Shown here: positions 9,601-17,582 of the stretch, piece after piece | Layout of the letters: each line of letters begins with the position of its first letter | How positions within the stretch are numbered: the stretch's first letter is position 1 | Assembly (NCBI GenBank): GCA_013289715.1 | Contig: JABCZJ010000014.1 | Span: forward strand, 62,001-126,000 | Source: Acidobacteriota bacterium | Lineage (GTDB): Bacteria; Acidobacteriota; Terriglobia; Acidiferrales; UBA7541 | Direction: 5' to 3' | Length of the DNA stretch: 64,000 nucleotides | Made by a program: the position numbers and the translations under genes | The notes under the pieces: generated by a model | What the model was told of the DNA's origin: nothing | The model's database searches: none | What the model saw: only the letters and a program-made list of their open reading frames with translations

Positions 9601-9700
9601 TGCGCTGGAAGGAAATGGCGCCGCCGATGAGGATAAACACCACCAGCATCAGCACCAGGAACCGCTGTTGCAGCGCGAATTGTACGATGCGATGAATCAT
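6611..9700 (-). CDS. CzcA/CusA-type heavy-metal RND efflux pump
   Basis: This 1029-residue inner-membrane proton antiporter forms the energised part of a tripartite efflux complex. The N-terminus MIHRIVQFALQQRFLVLMLV and the porter phrase DAYPDLSPPMVEVITQWPG are those of the HME-RND family. The TM4 motif AIDFGIIIDGTLVMVENIY keeps both aspartates and the glutamate used for proton relay in CzcA. The Cu/Ag (CusA) signature, which lacks the DFG, is absent, so divalent cations such as Co, Ni, Zn or Cd are more likely than Cu. It is the last gene of the operon TolC-like, adaptor, pump (15-bp gap after the adaptor). It converges on the P-type ATPase gene, which suggests two-step detoxification from cytoplasm and periplasm. 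Confidence 0.93.
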   Translation of the reverse strand: MIHRIVQFALQQRFLVLMLVVFILIGGAISFQRMPVDAYPDLSPPMVEVITQWPGHAAEEVERLVTLPTEVEMNGVPKMEIQRSISLYGLSDVILTFDEDTDDYVARQVVFQRLSEVTYPTGVTPGLAPLSSPSGLVYRYVLQSPDRTPQELKTFEDWVIEREYKQVRGVADDSGFGGTVMQYQVLLDPARLYGYHITVPQVIQQLSVNNANTGGGFYPQGGQFYYVRGLGLIKDVQDIGSVIIGTQNGVPVRIRDVGEVTIGHAPRLGQFGFNKNDDAVEGVIMMLRGDQTQNVLKGVEAKTKELNEHILPPDVKVLPYYDRSELVSLTINTVEKNMLVGMTLVLIVLIFFLVNVRAAVIVALTIPVALLFSFIFLHGRGVAANLLSIGAIDFGIIIDGTLVMVENIYRELGLREGQKYDLHEVILAAARDVDRPIFYSVAIIIAGYIPIYALSGPSGKLFHPMADTMSIALIGALILTLTFVPVMCSYWFKKGVREPRNKPFEWIKNEYGSELKWCLERPWLTMLLATVIFGVSLLLIPFIGGEFMPHLDEGALWVRATMPYTISYEEAAKVAPQIRDILAKYPMVTDVGSELGRPDDGTDPTGFFNCEFYVGLKPYDDAIWKSGNVHNKAELIEDLQKQLTAFPGIIFNYTQPAEDAVDEALTGLKSALAVKVYGADLNVLQEKALEIKRRLSQVRGFTELTVVRELGQPSLIVQVDRDKIARYGINVADVEGVVQAAVGGQAATQVIQGEKLFDLVVRMKPEFRENAQQIANLLVGTPTGQQIPLSELADIREGNGASFIYRENNSRYIGVQYSIEGRDLAGAVEEGKRAIAGVNKSLPAGYRLAWGGEYSEFINAMSQVSVVAPLTVLLIFMILFALYGNLKFPVTVVLSVILTEPVGALLALKLTHTPFSVSSLLGLLVLMGVSVETAVIDVSYINKLRLEGFGIEKATYDASLVRFRPIMMTALVACLGLLPAALSTGIGSDSQKPFAIVIVAGLVSRLLLGRIVSPVLYKMVAREGDVLQV

Positions 9701-9715
9701 GCGAGATGGGCCGCG

Positions 9716-10912
9716 TTAGTGCTGCAACGAATTGGCGAACTGCAGGAACAAGCTGCCGTCGCCGACGACTTTGTCGCCGGGACTCAAGCCTTTCAGAATT
9801 TGCGTCTTTCCCGCTTCGCTCTGGCCGATTTCCACCGATCGGCGGCCGAACTGGTTGGAGCCCGTGGCTACGTAAACGAATGGCTGATTTTCGTCGTCGC
9901 GCAGCACGGACGCATCGGGCACTGCGATGGCGTTTTGTTCGACGCCAGCATCCACCGTGGCGGTTACGTACATGTTGTTCTTGAGTTTCTCGCCGGGATT
10001 TTCGACGATGATGCGTGCCTGGAGCGTCCGCGTATTGGGATCAAGCGCAGGCGACATGAATGAAATCTTGCCCCGGAATTTATCGAGATACGAATCGGTC
10101 TGCACCGTCACCTGGTCGCCTACGTGTACCGCGGCCATATCGCTCTGATAGACGTTTGCCAGCACCCACACCGAGCTCATATCGGAAATGATGAATGCCT
10201 GGGTGGCGCCGGCTTGCAATAACTGGCCGGGTGCGACGTCGCGTTCGACGATTTCTCCGCCGATGGGCGCGAGCAGCGGGATTTCGGCTGACGACGGCGC
10301 TTTCTCCAAATCGTCGGGATTGGGAATTCCCAGAATCTTCAGGCCCAGCAGCGCCGCGTTCAAATCTGCCTGCGCCTGAATGCGATCGGATTCCGCCTGC
10401 AGCAAATCGCGTTCGGCGATGGCGTGGTGCGCGTAGAGATCCTGGGCGCGCGCGTAGTTCTTGTCCGTCACGCGTAGGGTGTCACGCGCTTTCAAATACG
10501 CCGCATAGAGCAGCGAGTAATCCGGGCTGCTCACTTCTAAAAGCGATTGGCCTTTCTTCACGCGTTCGCCCGGGACTACCAGGATCCGGCTGACCGGGCC
10601 GCCGACCTGAGTGATCACCGGCACGGTGTTAAATGCGTTGTAAGCCACCGCGCCGGTGAGGCGCAGGACGCGCGGGAGTTTCACTGGCTCGACGGTGACG
10701 ACCTGCACGTGAGACATCTGGTTCTGCGGGATCGTAAACAGCTCGGGAGTCTGGCTCTTGGATTCTTTGGCGCTGTAGGACGTCATTTGATTCGCGCGTT
10801 CATCGGAGCTACAGCCCGCGATACAGGCAGCGGCCATCGCCGCTGCAGCGGCGTAAAAGCCTGCTCGGGCCACTACAGATCTGGAGCCGCATCGGAAAAA
10901 CTGGGCGCTCAT
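9716..10912 (-). CDS. RND periplasmic adaptor lipoprotein (CusB/CzcB-like membrane fusion protein)
   Basis: The 398-residue protein has a signal sequence ending in the lipobox IAGC (MAAACIAGCSSDE), so it is likely a lipoprotein. It then shows the adaptor order. First comes a half-lipoyl segment (GGPVSRILVVPGERVKKGQSL). An alpha-hairpin follows (about residues 135-185), then the second lipoyl half (IPLLAPIGGEIVERDVAPGQ) and a beta-barrel domain (VWVLANVYQSDMAAVHVGD). It connects the RND pump to the outer-membrane channel. The start overlaps the stop of the TolC-like gene by 4 bp (ATGA), so translation is probably coupled. No His-rich metal-binding N-terminus is evident. Confidence 0.92.
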   Translation of the reverse strand: MSAQFFRCGSRSVVARAGFYAAAAAMAAACIAGCSSDERANQMTSYSAKESKSQTPELFTIPQNQMSHVQVVTVEPVKLPRVLRLTGAVAYNAFNTVPVITQVGGPVSRILVVPGERVKKGQSLLEVSSPDYSLLYAAYLKARDTLRVTDKNYARAQDLYAHHAIAERDLLQAESDRIQAQADLNAALLGLKILGIPNPDDLEKAPSSAEIPLLAPIGGEIVERDVAPGQLLQAGATQAFIISDMSSVWVLANVYQSDMAAVHVGDQVTVQTDSYLDKFRGKISFMSPALDPNTRTLQARIIVENPGEKLKNNMYVTATVDAGVEQNAIAVPDASVLRDDENQPFVYVATGSNQFGRRSVEIGQSEAGKTQILKGLSPGDKVVGDGSLFLQFANSLQH

Positions 10913-12258
10913 GGCAGGCTCCTGGTTCCCACGGCCTCGCGCAGCTGCTCGACTGCGGTGAGATAGGCCGCGAGCGATTGCCGGTAGGAAAGTTGCACAG
11001 CGCGATAGCTACGCTCGGCGTCGAGATAGTCGAGCAGGCTGGCGGCGCCGCGCTTGTAGGAGTATTCGGTGATGTCGCGCGATTGCTGCGCCGCATCCAG
11101 GTAGCCGCCACGGAATTGCGTAACCACCAGATCGTTTTCGCGCACGCCTTCGTACGCAGTCAGCACGTCACTCATTACTTGATCGCTGGCGGCCAGCTGC
11201 AGCTCCTGCGCTTGATTGATCACGTAGTTGGTACGCGCGATTTCGCCCTGATTGCGGTTGAAGATGGGAATCTGAAAGCTGCCAAAGAAGGAGGCGGTAT
11301 TGGTATCGCTGACGTGATCGTAATTGGCGGTGCCGGTGACGTCCACCTTGCCGTTGGCTTTGGCCAATTCATACTGGCTCTTGGCTGCGGTCACGCCTTG
11401 CTGCGCGGCGCGAAAATCCGGGCGATTCTGTAAAGCCTTCGCTTGCAGATCCTCGAGCTTCATCTGCAGCGGGATGTAATCGAAATCGCTGGTTACGTCG
11501 AAATCCTCGGGAACGGTCTCATACCCCAGAAACTGCCGCAAACCGACCAGCGCCTGCACTTTCGCGAGTTGGGCCTGGGCCACATCCTGCTGAAATTGCA
11601 GCAACTGCAGCTTGATCTTCAGAAAATCGCCTTCGCTGATGTCGCCGGCATTGTAGCGGGCCTGGCTGATATCCACCGTGTTTTGAAAGCTTTTCATATC
11701 CTGCAGCGCGAGATCGAGCGTGGATTCGGCAAGCTGCACGCTCACGAACTGTGAGGCAACGTTGAAGGTGAGCGTGCGCTCATTGTCCGTGACCAGTGAT
11801 TTGGTTTCTGCGGTGACGTCTTGCGCGGCTTGCAGGCGGTGCTGACGCTTCCTGCCGCGTTCGAAGAGGTAGGAGATGCCCAGATCGAATTGTACGGTTT
11901 CGTCGAGGTAGTCCGCCGTGAAATGACTGGGCTGAAAAACCGGAAGGAACTGGGCGTCCGCGGTGAAGACGGGATTGGGCCGCAGATTTGCGGTGATTTC
12001 CAGAGCTTGGTCCTGCTGAATGGTGGTGCGCGCCGCTTTCAGATTATGGTTGTGCTGCAGCGCCATCTGGATGGCTTGGTCCATACTGATGCGCACGGCG
12101 CCGTGTACTTGCCCCGATGGAGTATTTTGCGGCGCAGTTTGCGGCATGGTGTTCTGCGGCGCGGCGGGCGGCGGTGGAGGCGACGTCTGCGCAGCGGCCG
12201 CGGATGCAAGACACACCACGAGTGCAGGAATGGCGAATAGCACGGTTTTAGCGGGCAT
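10909..12258 (-). CDS. TolC-like outer-membrane efflux channel (CusC/CzcC type)
   Basis: The start at 12256-12258 is chosen because GAGG lies 9 nt upstream and a signal peptide follows (MPAKTVLFAIPALVVCLASA, cleavage near AAAQ), giving 449 residues. A longer frame to 12321 lacks both. A Pro/Gln-rich linker leads into the outer-membrane efflux protein repeat: VRISMDQAIQMALQHNHNLK, long helices, and DISQARYNAGDISEGDFLK, with the second repeat containing SYKRGAASLLDYLDAERSYR. These are the duplicated coiled-coil hairpins of TolC-family channels. It is the first gene of the channel-adaptor-pump operon, with a His/Cys-rich small protein gene 70 bp upstream on the same strand. Confidence 0.9.
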   Translation of the reverse strand: MPAKTVLFAIPALVVCLASAAAAQTSPPPPPAAPQNTMPQTAPQNTPSGQVHGAVRISMDQAIQMALQHNHNLKAARTTIQQDQALEITANLRPNPVFTADAQFLPVFQPSHFTADYLDETVQFDLGISYLFERGRKRQHRLQAAQDVTAETKSLVTDNERTLTFNVASQFVSVQLAESTLDLALQDMKSFQNTVDISQARYNAGDISEGDFLKIKLQLLQFQQDVAQAQLAKVQALVGLRQFLGYETVPEDFDVTSDFDYIPLQMKLEDLQAKALQNRPDFRAAQQGVTAAKSQYELAKANGKVDVTGTANYDHVSDTNTASFFGSFQIPIFNRNQGEIARTNYVINQAQELQLAASDQVMSDVLTAYEGVRENDLVVTQFRGGYLDAAQQSRDITEYSYKRGAASLLDYLDAERSYRAVQLSYRQSLAAYLTAVEQLREAVGTRSLP

Positions 12259-12328
12259 AGTCTTCAACCTCAAAAGAGAAAAAGTAGCCGGATCGGCATG
12301 CGGGTAGCGACACAGCGTCAACTAAAGA

Positions 12329-12646
12329 TTAGATTGCGGGTGGAGCGCGTGCGGGAAGGCGCGGCGCGACAGGTGGTGGCGCAAATCCAGGTTCCTGGAA
12401 TTCGATTTGCACGCGTACCTGAGCCAATGATGGTGCGCGATGGTTCGGCTGCGGATGGTCAATCGATTGGTGGCTCAGATGGCAGATCGAACAATTCGCA
12501 TCGGGACCCGCATGATGGTGCGAGACGCTGCCCAAAACCATCACGAGCATCAGCAGCGCGAGGAGCGCTACTGGAACGATGAGATACCGAGCTGCTCTGT
12601 GTTTATGCACGCAACGAAGGTCGGCAGAACCCCTGCCGCCTATCAT
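12329..12646 (-). CDS. Small His/Cys-rich membrane-anchored protein (DUF2946-like), second copy
   Basis: The frame of 105 residues has a hydrophobic segment (YLIVPVALLALLMLVMVLGS), then SHHHAGPDANCSICHLSHQS: a triple His, a C-x-x-C-H and further histidines, followed by a Pro-rich tail. It is the same design as the protein at 3845-4120, and likewise stands at the head of a minus-strand metal transport unit (here the TolC-adaptor-CzcA operon, 70 bp downstream). The start is uncertain because no good ribosome-binding site is visible and a GTG further in is possible. A periplasmic metal-capture role is suggested only by residues and context. Confidence 0.58.
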   Translation of the reverse strand: MIGGRGSADLRCVHKHRAARYLIVPVALLALLMLVMVLGSVSHHHAGPDANCSICHLSHQSIDHPQPNHRAPSLAQVRVQIEFQEPGFAPPPVAPRLPARAPPAI

Positions 12647-12753
12647 ATACGGAGAGGGCTATCAGATGCCAACGGGTTGCGTTGGGAGCACCTGAAAGCG
12701 GCTGGGCCCGCGCGAGTGCATCTCGCAGCCGGCTCGAGGAGGTTCTTCCGCGC

Positions 12754-13032
12754 CTAGTTCGTCTGTTCGAGCGCCTTTTCCACCATGGACACGCATTTTT
12801 CCACGCGCTTGCGCAACGGGCCTTCGATTTCCTGCTGGCGTTTTCGCAGCGTGAAAGATTCATCGGCGATGTTCAGCGCCGCAAGCACCGCGACCTTCAG
12901 CGAATCTACCATATGCGTGGCTTCGGCGACGGAGCGCATCTTGCCGTCCACGTAGGCCGCCAGTTCCTTCAGATATTCCTCATTGTCTTCCGCGTTTACG
13001 TTGTAGCTCTGATCGTAAATCTCAATTTTCAC
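12754..13032 (-). CDS. zapA: Cell division protein ZapA
   Basis: Start GTG at 13030-13032 is preceded by AAGGGAG at 6-nt spacing, giving 92 residues beginning KIEIYDQSYNVNAEDNEEYL. The open frame continues far upstream but is only the shadow of the neighbouring nitronate monooxygenase gene. The sequence shows the ZapA layout: a short N-terminal alpha/beta head containing YLKELAAYVDGKMRSVAE and DSLKVAVLAALNIADE, then a coiled-coil tail (LRKRQQEIEGPLRKRVEK). ZapA bundles FtsZ filaments at the division site. It follows the phenylalanyl-tRNA synthetase genes, a frequent bacterial arrangement, although here a nitronate monooxygenase gene is inserted between pheT and zapA. Confidence 0.88.
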   Translation of the reverse strand: MKIEIYDQSYNVNAEDNEEYLKELAAYVDGKMRSVAEATHMVDSLKVAVLAALNIADESFTLRKRQQEIEGPLRKRVEKCVSMVEKALEQTN

Positions 13033-13130
13033 GGTCCACTCCCTTGCTGAGCCAGGAACATTGTCGGCCATTGCGTGCGCCCGCGCAACGGGCTTGTGCG
13101 CGTCGGCCGACGTTTTTCCGGCGATTATTG

Positions 13131-14195
13131 TCAGGAAGTTACGCTTGCTTGCTGCCTTTCCGCGACCAAGCGCGATACGAGTTCGGCGGCGGGCAGGGCA
13201 CGCGCGCGCGTCACGCCCTGGCCGACGAAGAGTGAGAGATAACCAGATTCTCCCAGCTTCGCGGCAGCCGTGCGCATCGGGCGCGTCAAAGCATTCTGCA
13301 GAGGGAAGGGCAGGATTACTTTTTCTTTTCCTTCGAGTTTGGAGATAAACGTATTCAGGAGCGCGCGGGCTGGCCGACCTGAAAAGGCGCGCGTGATGAC
13401 CGTGCTGTCCTCGCGAGCAGCGAGTACCGCACGTCGGTAAGCTTCTGGCGTTCCGGCTTCGGGGCACGTCAGGAACGCGGTGCCGAGTTGAACAGCGCTG
13501 GCGCCGCGGGCGAGTGCTTGCGCGATGTCTCGCCCATCCATCAGGCCGCCGGAAGCAATGATTGGCGTGGATACCGCCGCACGGAGCGATCGCACTAATT
13601 CGAGAGTGGGAACCATCGCATTCTCGAATGAGCCGGCGAAGGTCCCGCGGTGAGAGCCAGCCTCTGCGCCCTGCGCCACGATCGCCGTCACGCCGCTTGC
13701 CTCCAACATTTTTCCTTCTTCGACAGTGGTAGCCGTGCCGAAGATCGCGATCCTCGCCGCCTTGAGACGCGCCATCGCGTGAGGCTCGGGAATGCCTAAA
13801 GTGAAGCTGAAAACCGCCGGACGTGCTTCCAGGATTGCCTGCAATTGATCTTCGAAAGGGTTTACCGGCCACGCGGGTAGAGTGGGCGGAGGCAAATGAA
13901 GCGCTTCGTGAATTTCGGCGAGCAGCGCAAGCATTGGAGCGGCATCAACGGGTGATGCAGGCGCGTATCCACCCGCGAAAAGATTTACGTTGAAAGGTTT
14001 TCCCGTGAGGGAGCGGACCTTCTCAATGTCCGCAGTGATTTGCTCGGGCGTGCTGTAGGCGGAACCGAGCGAGCCCAGACCGCCGGCATTGGATACGGCC
14101 GCAACGAGTTCCGGAGTTGATGGGCCTCCGGCCATCGGTGCTTGAATGACGGGGTGCTGGATTCCGAGGTCGCGCAAGAAATCGCTTTGGTTCAT
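13131..14195 (-). CDS. Nitronate monooxygenase (2-nitropropane dioxygenase family)
   Basis: The ATG at 14193-14195 follows AAGGAG at about 10 nt and gives 354 residues. It is an FMN-dependent TIM-barrel flavoprotein. Visible motifs are the N-terminal GIQHPVIQAPMAGG, the phosphate-binding GGLGSLGSAY, AIVAQGAEAGSHRGTF (containing the family catalytic or FMN-contact His) and the FMN-phosphate loop PIIASGGLMDGRDIAQAL with ASAVQLGTAFL. The family oxidises alkyl nitronates. Some members are enoyl reductases such as FabK, but the AGSHRG stretch fits nitronate monooxygenase better. It lies between pheT and zapA with its own good ribosome-binding site, so it is either co-transcribed or an insertion into that cluster. 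Confidence 0.85.
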   Translation of the reverse strand: MNQSDFLRDLGIQHPVIQAPMAGGPSTPELVAAVSNAGGLGSLGSAYSTPEQITADIEKVRSLTGKPFNVNLFAGGYAPASPVDAAPMLALLAEIHEALHLPPPTLPAWPVNPFEDQLQAILEARPAVFSFTLGIPEPHAMARLKAARIAIFGTATTVEEGKMLEASGVTAIVAQGAEAGSHRGTFAGSFENAMVPTLELVRSLRAAVSTPIIASGGLMDGRDIAQALARGASAVQLGTAFLTCPEAGTPEAYRRAVLAAREDSTVITRAFSGRPARALLNTFISKLEGKEKVILPFPLQNALTRPMRTAAAKLGESGYLSLFVGQGVTRARALPAAELVSRLVAERQQASVTS

Positions 14196-14260
14196 CGGAA
14201 TAATTCTCCTTAGCGATTGATCCAAACTGGCCGCGCGACGCTCACGGGAGGTTCGCCGGG

Positions 14261-16354
14261 TTAGTTCGCGCGGAGCGTGGCGCCGAGCTTCTCCTGGAGC
14301 GCCGCGACGATACGCGCGGAGTAATCGTTGAGTTGCGCCTCGGTGAACGTGGCCTCCGCGCTTTGGAATATCGCGCGGATCATTAATGAGAATTTTCCGG
14401 CCGGCACTTGGCCGCCGCGGAACAGGTCGGCGGCTTCGATGCTTTGAAGCTCGGCGATTCCAAGAGACCGGATGGTCTGCTCGACTTGCCGGAACGAGAC
14501 TCCGTCCGCAAGTACGAGCGAAAAATCACGCTCGACAGCAGGGAACCGCGGCAATGGTTTGAATCGCCGCGCGGCGTCCGCAGCTTCGACGCCGGTGACG
14601 AGCGGCTTGAGCTGCAGTTCAGCGACGAACACATCTTGACGGAATTTGTACACCTCGGCGATACGCCTGGCGAGTTGGCCCGCCACTCCCATGTTCGCCC
14701 GAGCCGGCGATTCACTCGCGAGCGAAATCTGCGCCGCGCGCGAACCGGCGAGCCATTGCGGACCGCCTGATTGCCACGCAAAACCGCCGGCGAGCTCGCC
14801 GATGCGATCGAGGTCGCCTTTCAAGTCCGCGAAGCTGAATTCGCGCGCGGCTTCGTAGATGGTTTTTTCCTGTGCCATGCCGGTGGCGCCGAGCGTCAGC
14901 ACTTGTGTTTCCACCGGCTCGCCATCGCGCAGCTCGTACGTCTTGCCGATTTCAAAGAGGCGCAAATCGCGTTGGCCGTGATTCAGGTTCCATTCGATCG
15001 CGCGCAACATGCTGACGGTTCCCGTCGAACGCATCACCGAAGCATCCTCCGCAAGGGGATTGCCGATCACCGCCGGCGCCAGATTTTCTGGGCGGAAAAG
15101 CTCGTTGCGCTGCGTATCCACAATCGGAATTTCCACAATTTCCTGGTAGCCCAGCGCGACGATGCGCTCGCGCAAACGGTCCTGCGCCTCGGCGTGCGGC
15201 AAACGATGCGCAGGGAGCTTTGCGGGCGGCAGGCGCGGCGGAAATTTGTCGTAGCCGTAGTGCCGCGCCACTTCTTCGATCAGGTCAATCCCGCGCGTTA
15301 CGTCTTGCCGCCAGGAAACTTGCCGGCATTCCCACACGGCGGCGATCGAGCCGTCGCTGCCGCGATTCACGTCCACGCGCAGCGGCCGAAATCCCAGCGC
15401 GCTGAGGATCGCTTCCACGTCGCGGTCGGGCACGTCCGCGCCCATCAGGCGGAGCAGCTCCTGGCGCGAAAGCTCGATTTTCTTTTCCGGCGCGCGCTGC
15501 GGGTACACGTCCACAACTCCCGCGAGTAATTCGCCGCCGGCAACTTGCTGAATCAGTCCCGCGGCGCGCCGCGAAGCCAGCTCCGCCATCTCGGGATCGG
15601 CGCCGCGTTCGAAGCGATAGGAAGCCTCGGTGCGCAGGCCAAGAGCTTTGGAAGCGCGGCGAACGGAAATAGGATCGAACCAGGCGCACTCGATCAGAAC
15701 GTTGCGCGTGCTGAAACTGATTTCGGTTTCGGCTCCTCCCATCACGCCGCCAATGCCCACGGCGCGCGCGGCATCCGCTACGACGCACGTGTCTTTCGTC
15801 AGCGTGCGTTCGGCGCCATCAAGCGTGCGGATTTTTTCTCCGGGCTTGGCGCGGCGCACCACGATGCGCTGTTCCTGCAATTTATCGAAATCGAAGGCGT
15901 GCAGCGGGTGGCCCAGTTCGACCATCACGTAATTGGTGACGTCCACGACGTTATTGATGGATTTTTCGCCGATCGCTTCCAGGCCCTGCCGCAGCCAGTC
16001 GGGTGAAGGCTGCACTTTCACTCCGCGCAGCACGCGCGCCGTGAAACGTCCACAAAGATCCGGCGCCTGAATTTCCACGCGCGTCGCGCCCGCTACTTTT
16101 TCCGCCGACTCTTTAAGTTTCGGGTGCAGCGCCTTCAGCGGCAGGCGGTAAATCGCCGCCACTTCGCGCGCGATGCCTAGGTGGCCCAGGCAGTCCGGGC
16201 GATTCGCGGTGACTTCCGCATCGAGCACCGGCCCCGCGGCGGTTTCTTCGATGGAATCCACGGCCACGCCCGCCAGCGAAAGCCGCGCGCGCAATTCGGC
16301 GGGCGACGCTGTGACGTCCACGAATTCTTTCAGCCAGTTGTAGACAACTTTCAT
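14261..16354 (-). CDS. pheT: Phenylalanine--tRNA ligase beta subunit, short form without the tRNA-binding OB domain
   Basis: Starting at MKVVYNWLKEFVDV (16354) the protein has 697 residues, against about 795 in E. coli. The N-terminal B1 strand runs straight from LAGVAVDSIEE into VLDAEVTANRPDCLGHLGIA. The roughly 100-residue EMAP-II-like tRNA-binding domain normally found between them is missing. The remainder is complete: B3/B4 editing module (NNVVDVTNYVMVELGHPLHAFD), B5 (IELSRQELLRLMG, DLIEEVARHYGYD), the catalytic-like fold (EDASVMRSTGTVSMLRAI) and the C-terminal anticodon-binding FDX-ACB domain (LPRFPAVERDFSLVL). A start 36 nt upstream is possible. It follows pheS by 64 bp and forms the alpha2-beta2 enzyme with it. 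Confidence 0.93.
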   Translation of the reverse strand: MKVVYNWLKEFVDVTASPAELRARLSLAGVAVDSIEETAAGPVLDAEVTANRPDCLGHLGIAREVAAIYRLPLKALHPKLKESAEKVAGATRVEIQAPDLCGRFTARVLRGVKVQPSPDWLRQGLEAIGEKSINNVVDVTNYVMVELGHPLHAFDFDKLQEQRIVVRRAKPGEKIRTLDGAERTLTKDTCVVADAARAVGIGGVMGGAETEISFSTRNVLIECAWFDPISVRRASKALGLRTEASYRFERGADPEMAELASRRAAGLIQQVAGGELLAGVVDVYPQRAPEKKIELSRQELLRLMGADVPDRDVEAILSALGFRPLRVDVNRGSDGSIAAVWECRQVSWRQDVTRGIDLIEEVARHYGYDKFPPRLPPAKLPAHRLPHAEAQDRLRERIVALGYQEIVEIPIVDTQRNELFRPENLAPAVIGNPLAEDASVMRSTGTVSMLRAIEWNLNHGQRDLRLFEIGKTYELRDGEPVETQVLTLGATGMAQEKTIYEAAREFSFADLKGDLDRIGELAGGFAWQSGGPQWLAGSRAAQISLASESPARANMGVAGQLARRIAEVYKFRQDVFVAELQLKPLVTGVEAADAARRFKPLPRFPAVERDFSLVLADGVSFRQVEQTIRSLGIAELQSIEAADLFRGGQVPAGKFSLMIRAIFQSAEATFTEAQLNDYSARIVAALQEKLGATLRAN

Positions 16355-16418
16355 TTTCTCGTCGTCTTTGAGCGTCGAAAGGGCGGGCACGGCGCCATGC
16401 CGTGCCCCTGCAAGTTCG

Positions 16419-17519
16419 TCACGGAAACTGTTTCAGGAAACGCACATCGTTCTGGAACAGCAGCGGCACTTCCGTCACGCCGTACTTCATCATGGCCAGG
16501 CGATCCACGCCCATGCCGAATGCGAATCCTGAATATTTTTCCGGATCGTAGCCGACAAATCCGTACACCGCAGGATTCACCATGCCTGCGCCGAACAGTT
16601 CGATCCAGCCGGATTGCTTGCACACGCGGCAGCCAGTGCCGCCGCAAACGTGGCAGGTGGCGTCCACTTCGGCCGAAGGCTCGGTGAACGGAAAATAGCT
16701 GGGCCGCAGGCGCGTTTTTGTCCTGGGGCCGAGAAATTCGCGCGCGAAATAATCCACGGTGCCCTTGAAATCGCAGAAGGTGATGTCCGTATCCACGGCC
16801 AGGCCTTCGATCTGGTGGAACATGTAGCCGTGCGTCGCGTCGGGATTATCGCGGCGATAGACTTTGCCCGGGACGACGATGCGCACCGGCGGCTTCTGCT
16901 TTTCCATGGTGCGAATCTGCATCGGCGAAGTGTGCGTGCGCAGCAGGTGGCCGCCGCGCGCGCCGGCGATGTAAAAAGTGTCCATATTGTCGCGCGCGGG
17001 ATGGTGCTCCGGAATATTCAGCGCCTCGAAATTGTAGTAGGGCGTTTCGATTTCTGGTCCGGCGACGACGCTGAAGCCGATCGCGGCGAAGATGCGCAGA
17101 AGTTCGTCGTAGGTTTGGCGGATCAGGTGACGCGTGCCGATGGCGCGCTCGATGCCGGGAAGAGAAAGGTCAACTTTGTCGCGGGCCAGCGCAGTTTTTT
17201 CGGCCGTTGCCTCGATTGCCCTTTGCCGCTCAGCCAAGACTCGCTCCACATGGGCCTTGAACTGATTCAACTCCTGACCCACGACGCGCTTGAGTTCTGG
17301 CGAAGCGGGCTTCAGCCAGTTATCGGTGATGAGCGTGAGAACACCTGACTTTCGGCCCGCCCACTTCACGACAAAAATGCGCCAGTTTTCCGGATCTGTG
17401 GAGTGGACTACGGCCTGCTCGTCGAACCTGTGGCGCACTTCCGCGAATCTGGAAACGATCGCGTCGGCAGTCGTGGCCTGAATTTGAGCGAGCGTCTGAG
17501 TTGTGGGATCGATCGTCAT
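16419..17519 (-). CDS. pheS: Phenylalanine--tRNA ligase alpha subunit
   Basis: The start at MTIDPTTQTLAQIQ (17519) gives 366 residues. A longer frame to 17570 runs through an intergenic palindrome and is rejected. The N-terminal helical arm is followed by the class II core: motif 1 region (GTRHLIRQTYDELLRIFAAI), the ETPYYNFEALNIPEHHPARD loop, motif 2 (RIVVPGKVYRRDNPDATHG) and motif 3 (GFAFGMGVDRLAMMKYG). A Cys-rich insert, CHVCGGTGCRVCKQSGW, resembles the zinc-site insert of some bacterial PheS. The subunit catalyses Phe activation and transfer with PheT. It lies in the infC-rpmI-rplT-pheS-pheT order, so co-transcription with translation genes is expected. Confidence 0.95.
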   Translation of the reverse strand: MTIDPTTQTLAQIQATTADAIVSRFAEVRHRFDEQAVVHSTDPENWRIFVVKWAGRKSGVLTLITDNWLKPASPELKRVVGQELNQFKAHVERVLAERQRAIEATAEKTALARDKVDLSLPGIERAIGTRHLIRQTYDELLRIFAAIGFSVVAGPEIETPYYNFEALNIPEHHPARDNMDTFYIAGARGGHLLRTHTSPMQIRTMEKQKPPVRIVVPGKVYRRDNPDATHGYMFHQIEGLAVDTDITFCDFKGTVDYFAREFLGPRTKTRLRPSYFPFTEPSAEVDATCHVCGGTGCRVCKQSGWIELFGAGMVNPAVYGFVGYDPEKYSGFAFGMGVDRLAMMKYGVTEVPLLFQNDVRFLKQFP

Positions 17520-17542
17520 GGTGAGATGCAGCTCGACCGCGC

Positions 17543-17563
17543 GGGCGGGTCTGAGACCCGCCC
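17543..17563. repeat. Dispersed intergenic palindrome, copy 1 (GGGCGGGTCT/AGACCCGCCC)
   Basis: Perfect 10-bp arms surround a single central base, located between rplT and pheS. The same palindrome recurs at 37906-37928 and 54994-55014. Copies 2 and 3 read GGGTCTCAGACCC in the + orientation, while this one reads so on the minus strand. Confidence 0.85.
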
Positions 17564-17582
17564 CTACCAAACCAGCGTGAGA

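Noticed and set aside
12570..12753. 6S RNA downstream of zapA
   Set aside because: The position is classical and small hairpins exist (CCAACG/CGTTGG near 12670-12690), but I could not find a convincing long double-stranded rod with a central bubble, and part of the space is occupied by a small gene.
13033..13872. Long N-terminal extension of the ZapA frame
   Set aside because: The extension is antisense-type shadow of the nitronate monooxygenase gene; a GTG with an ideal ribosome-binding site defines the true start.
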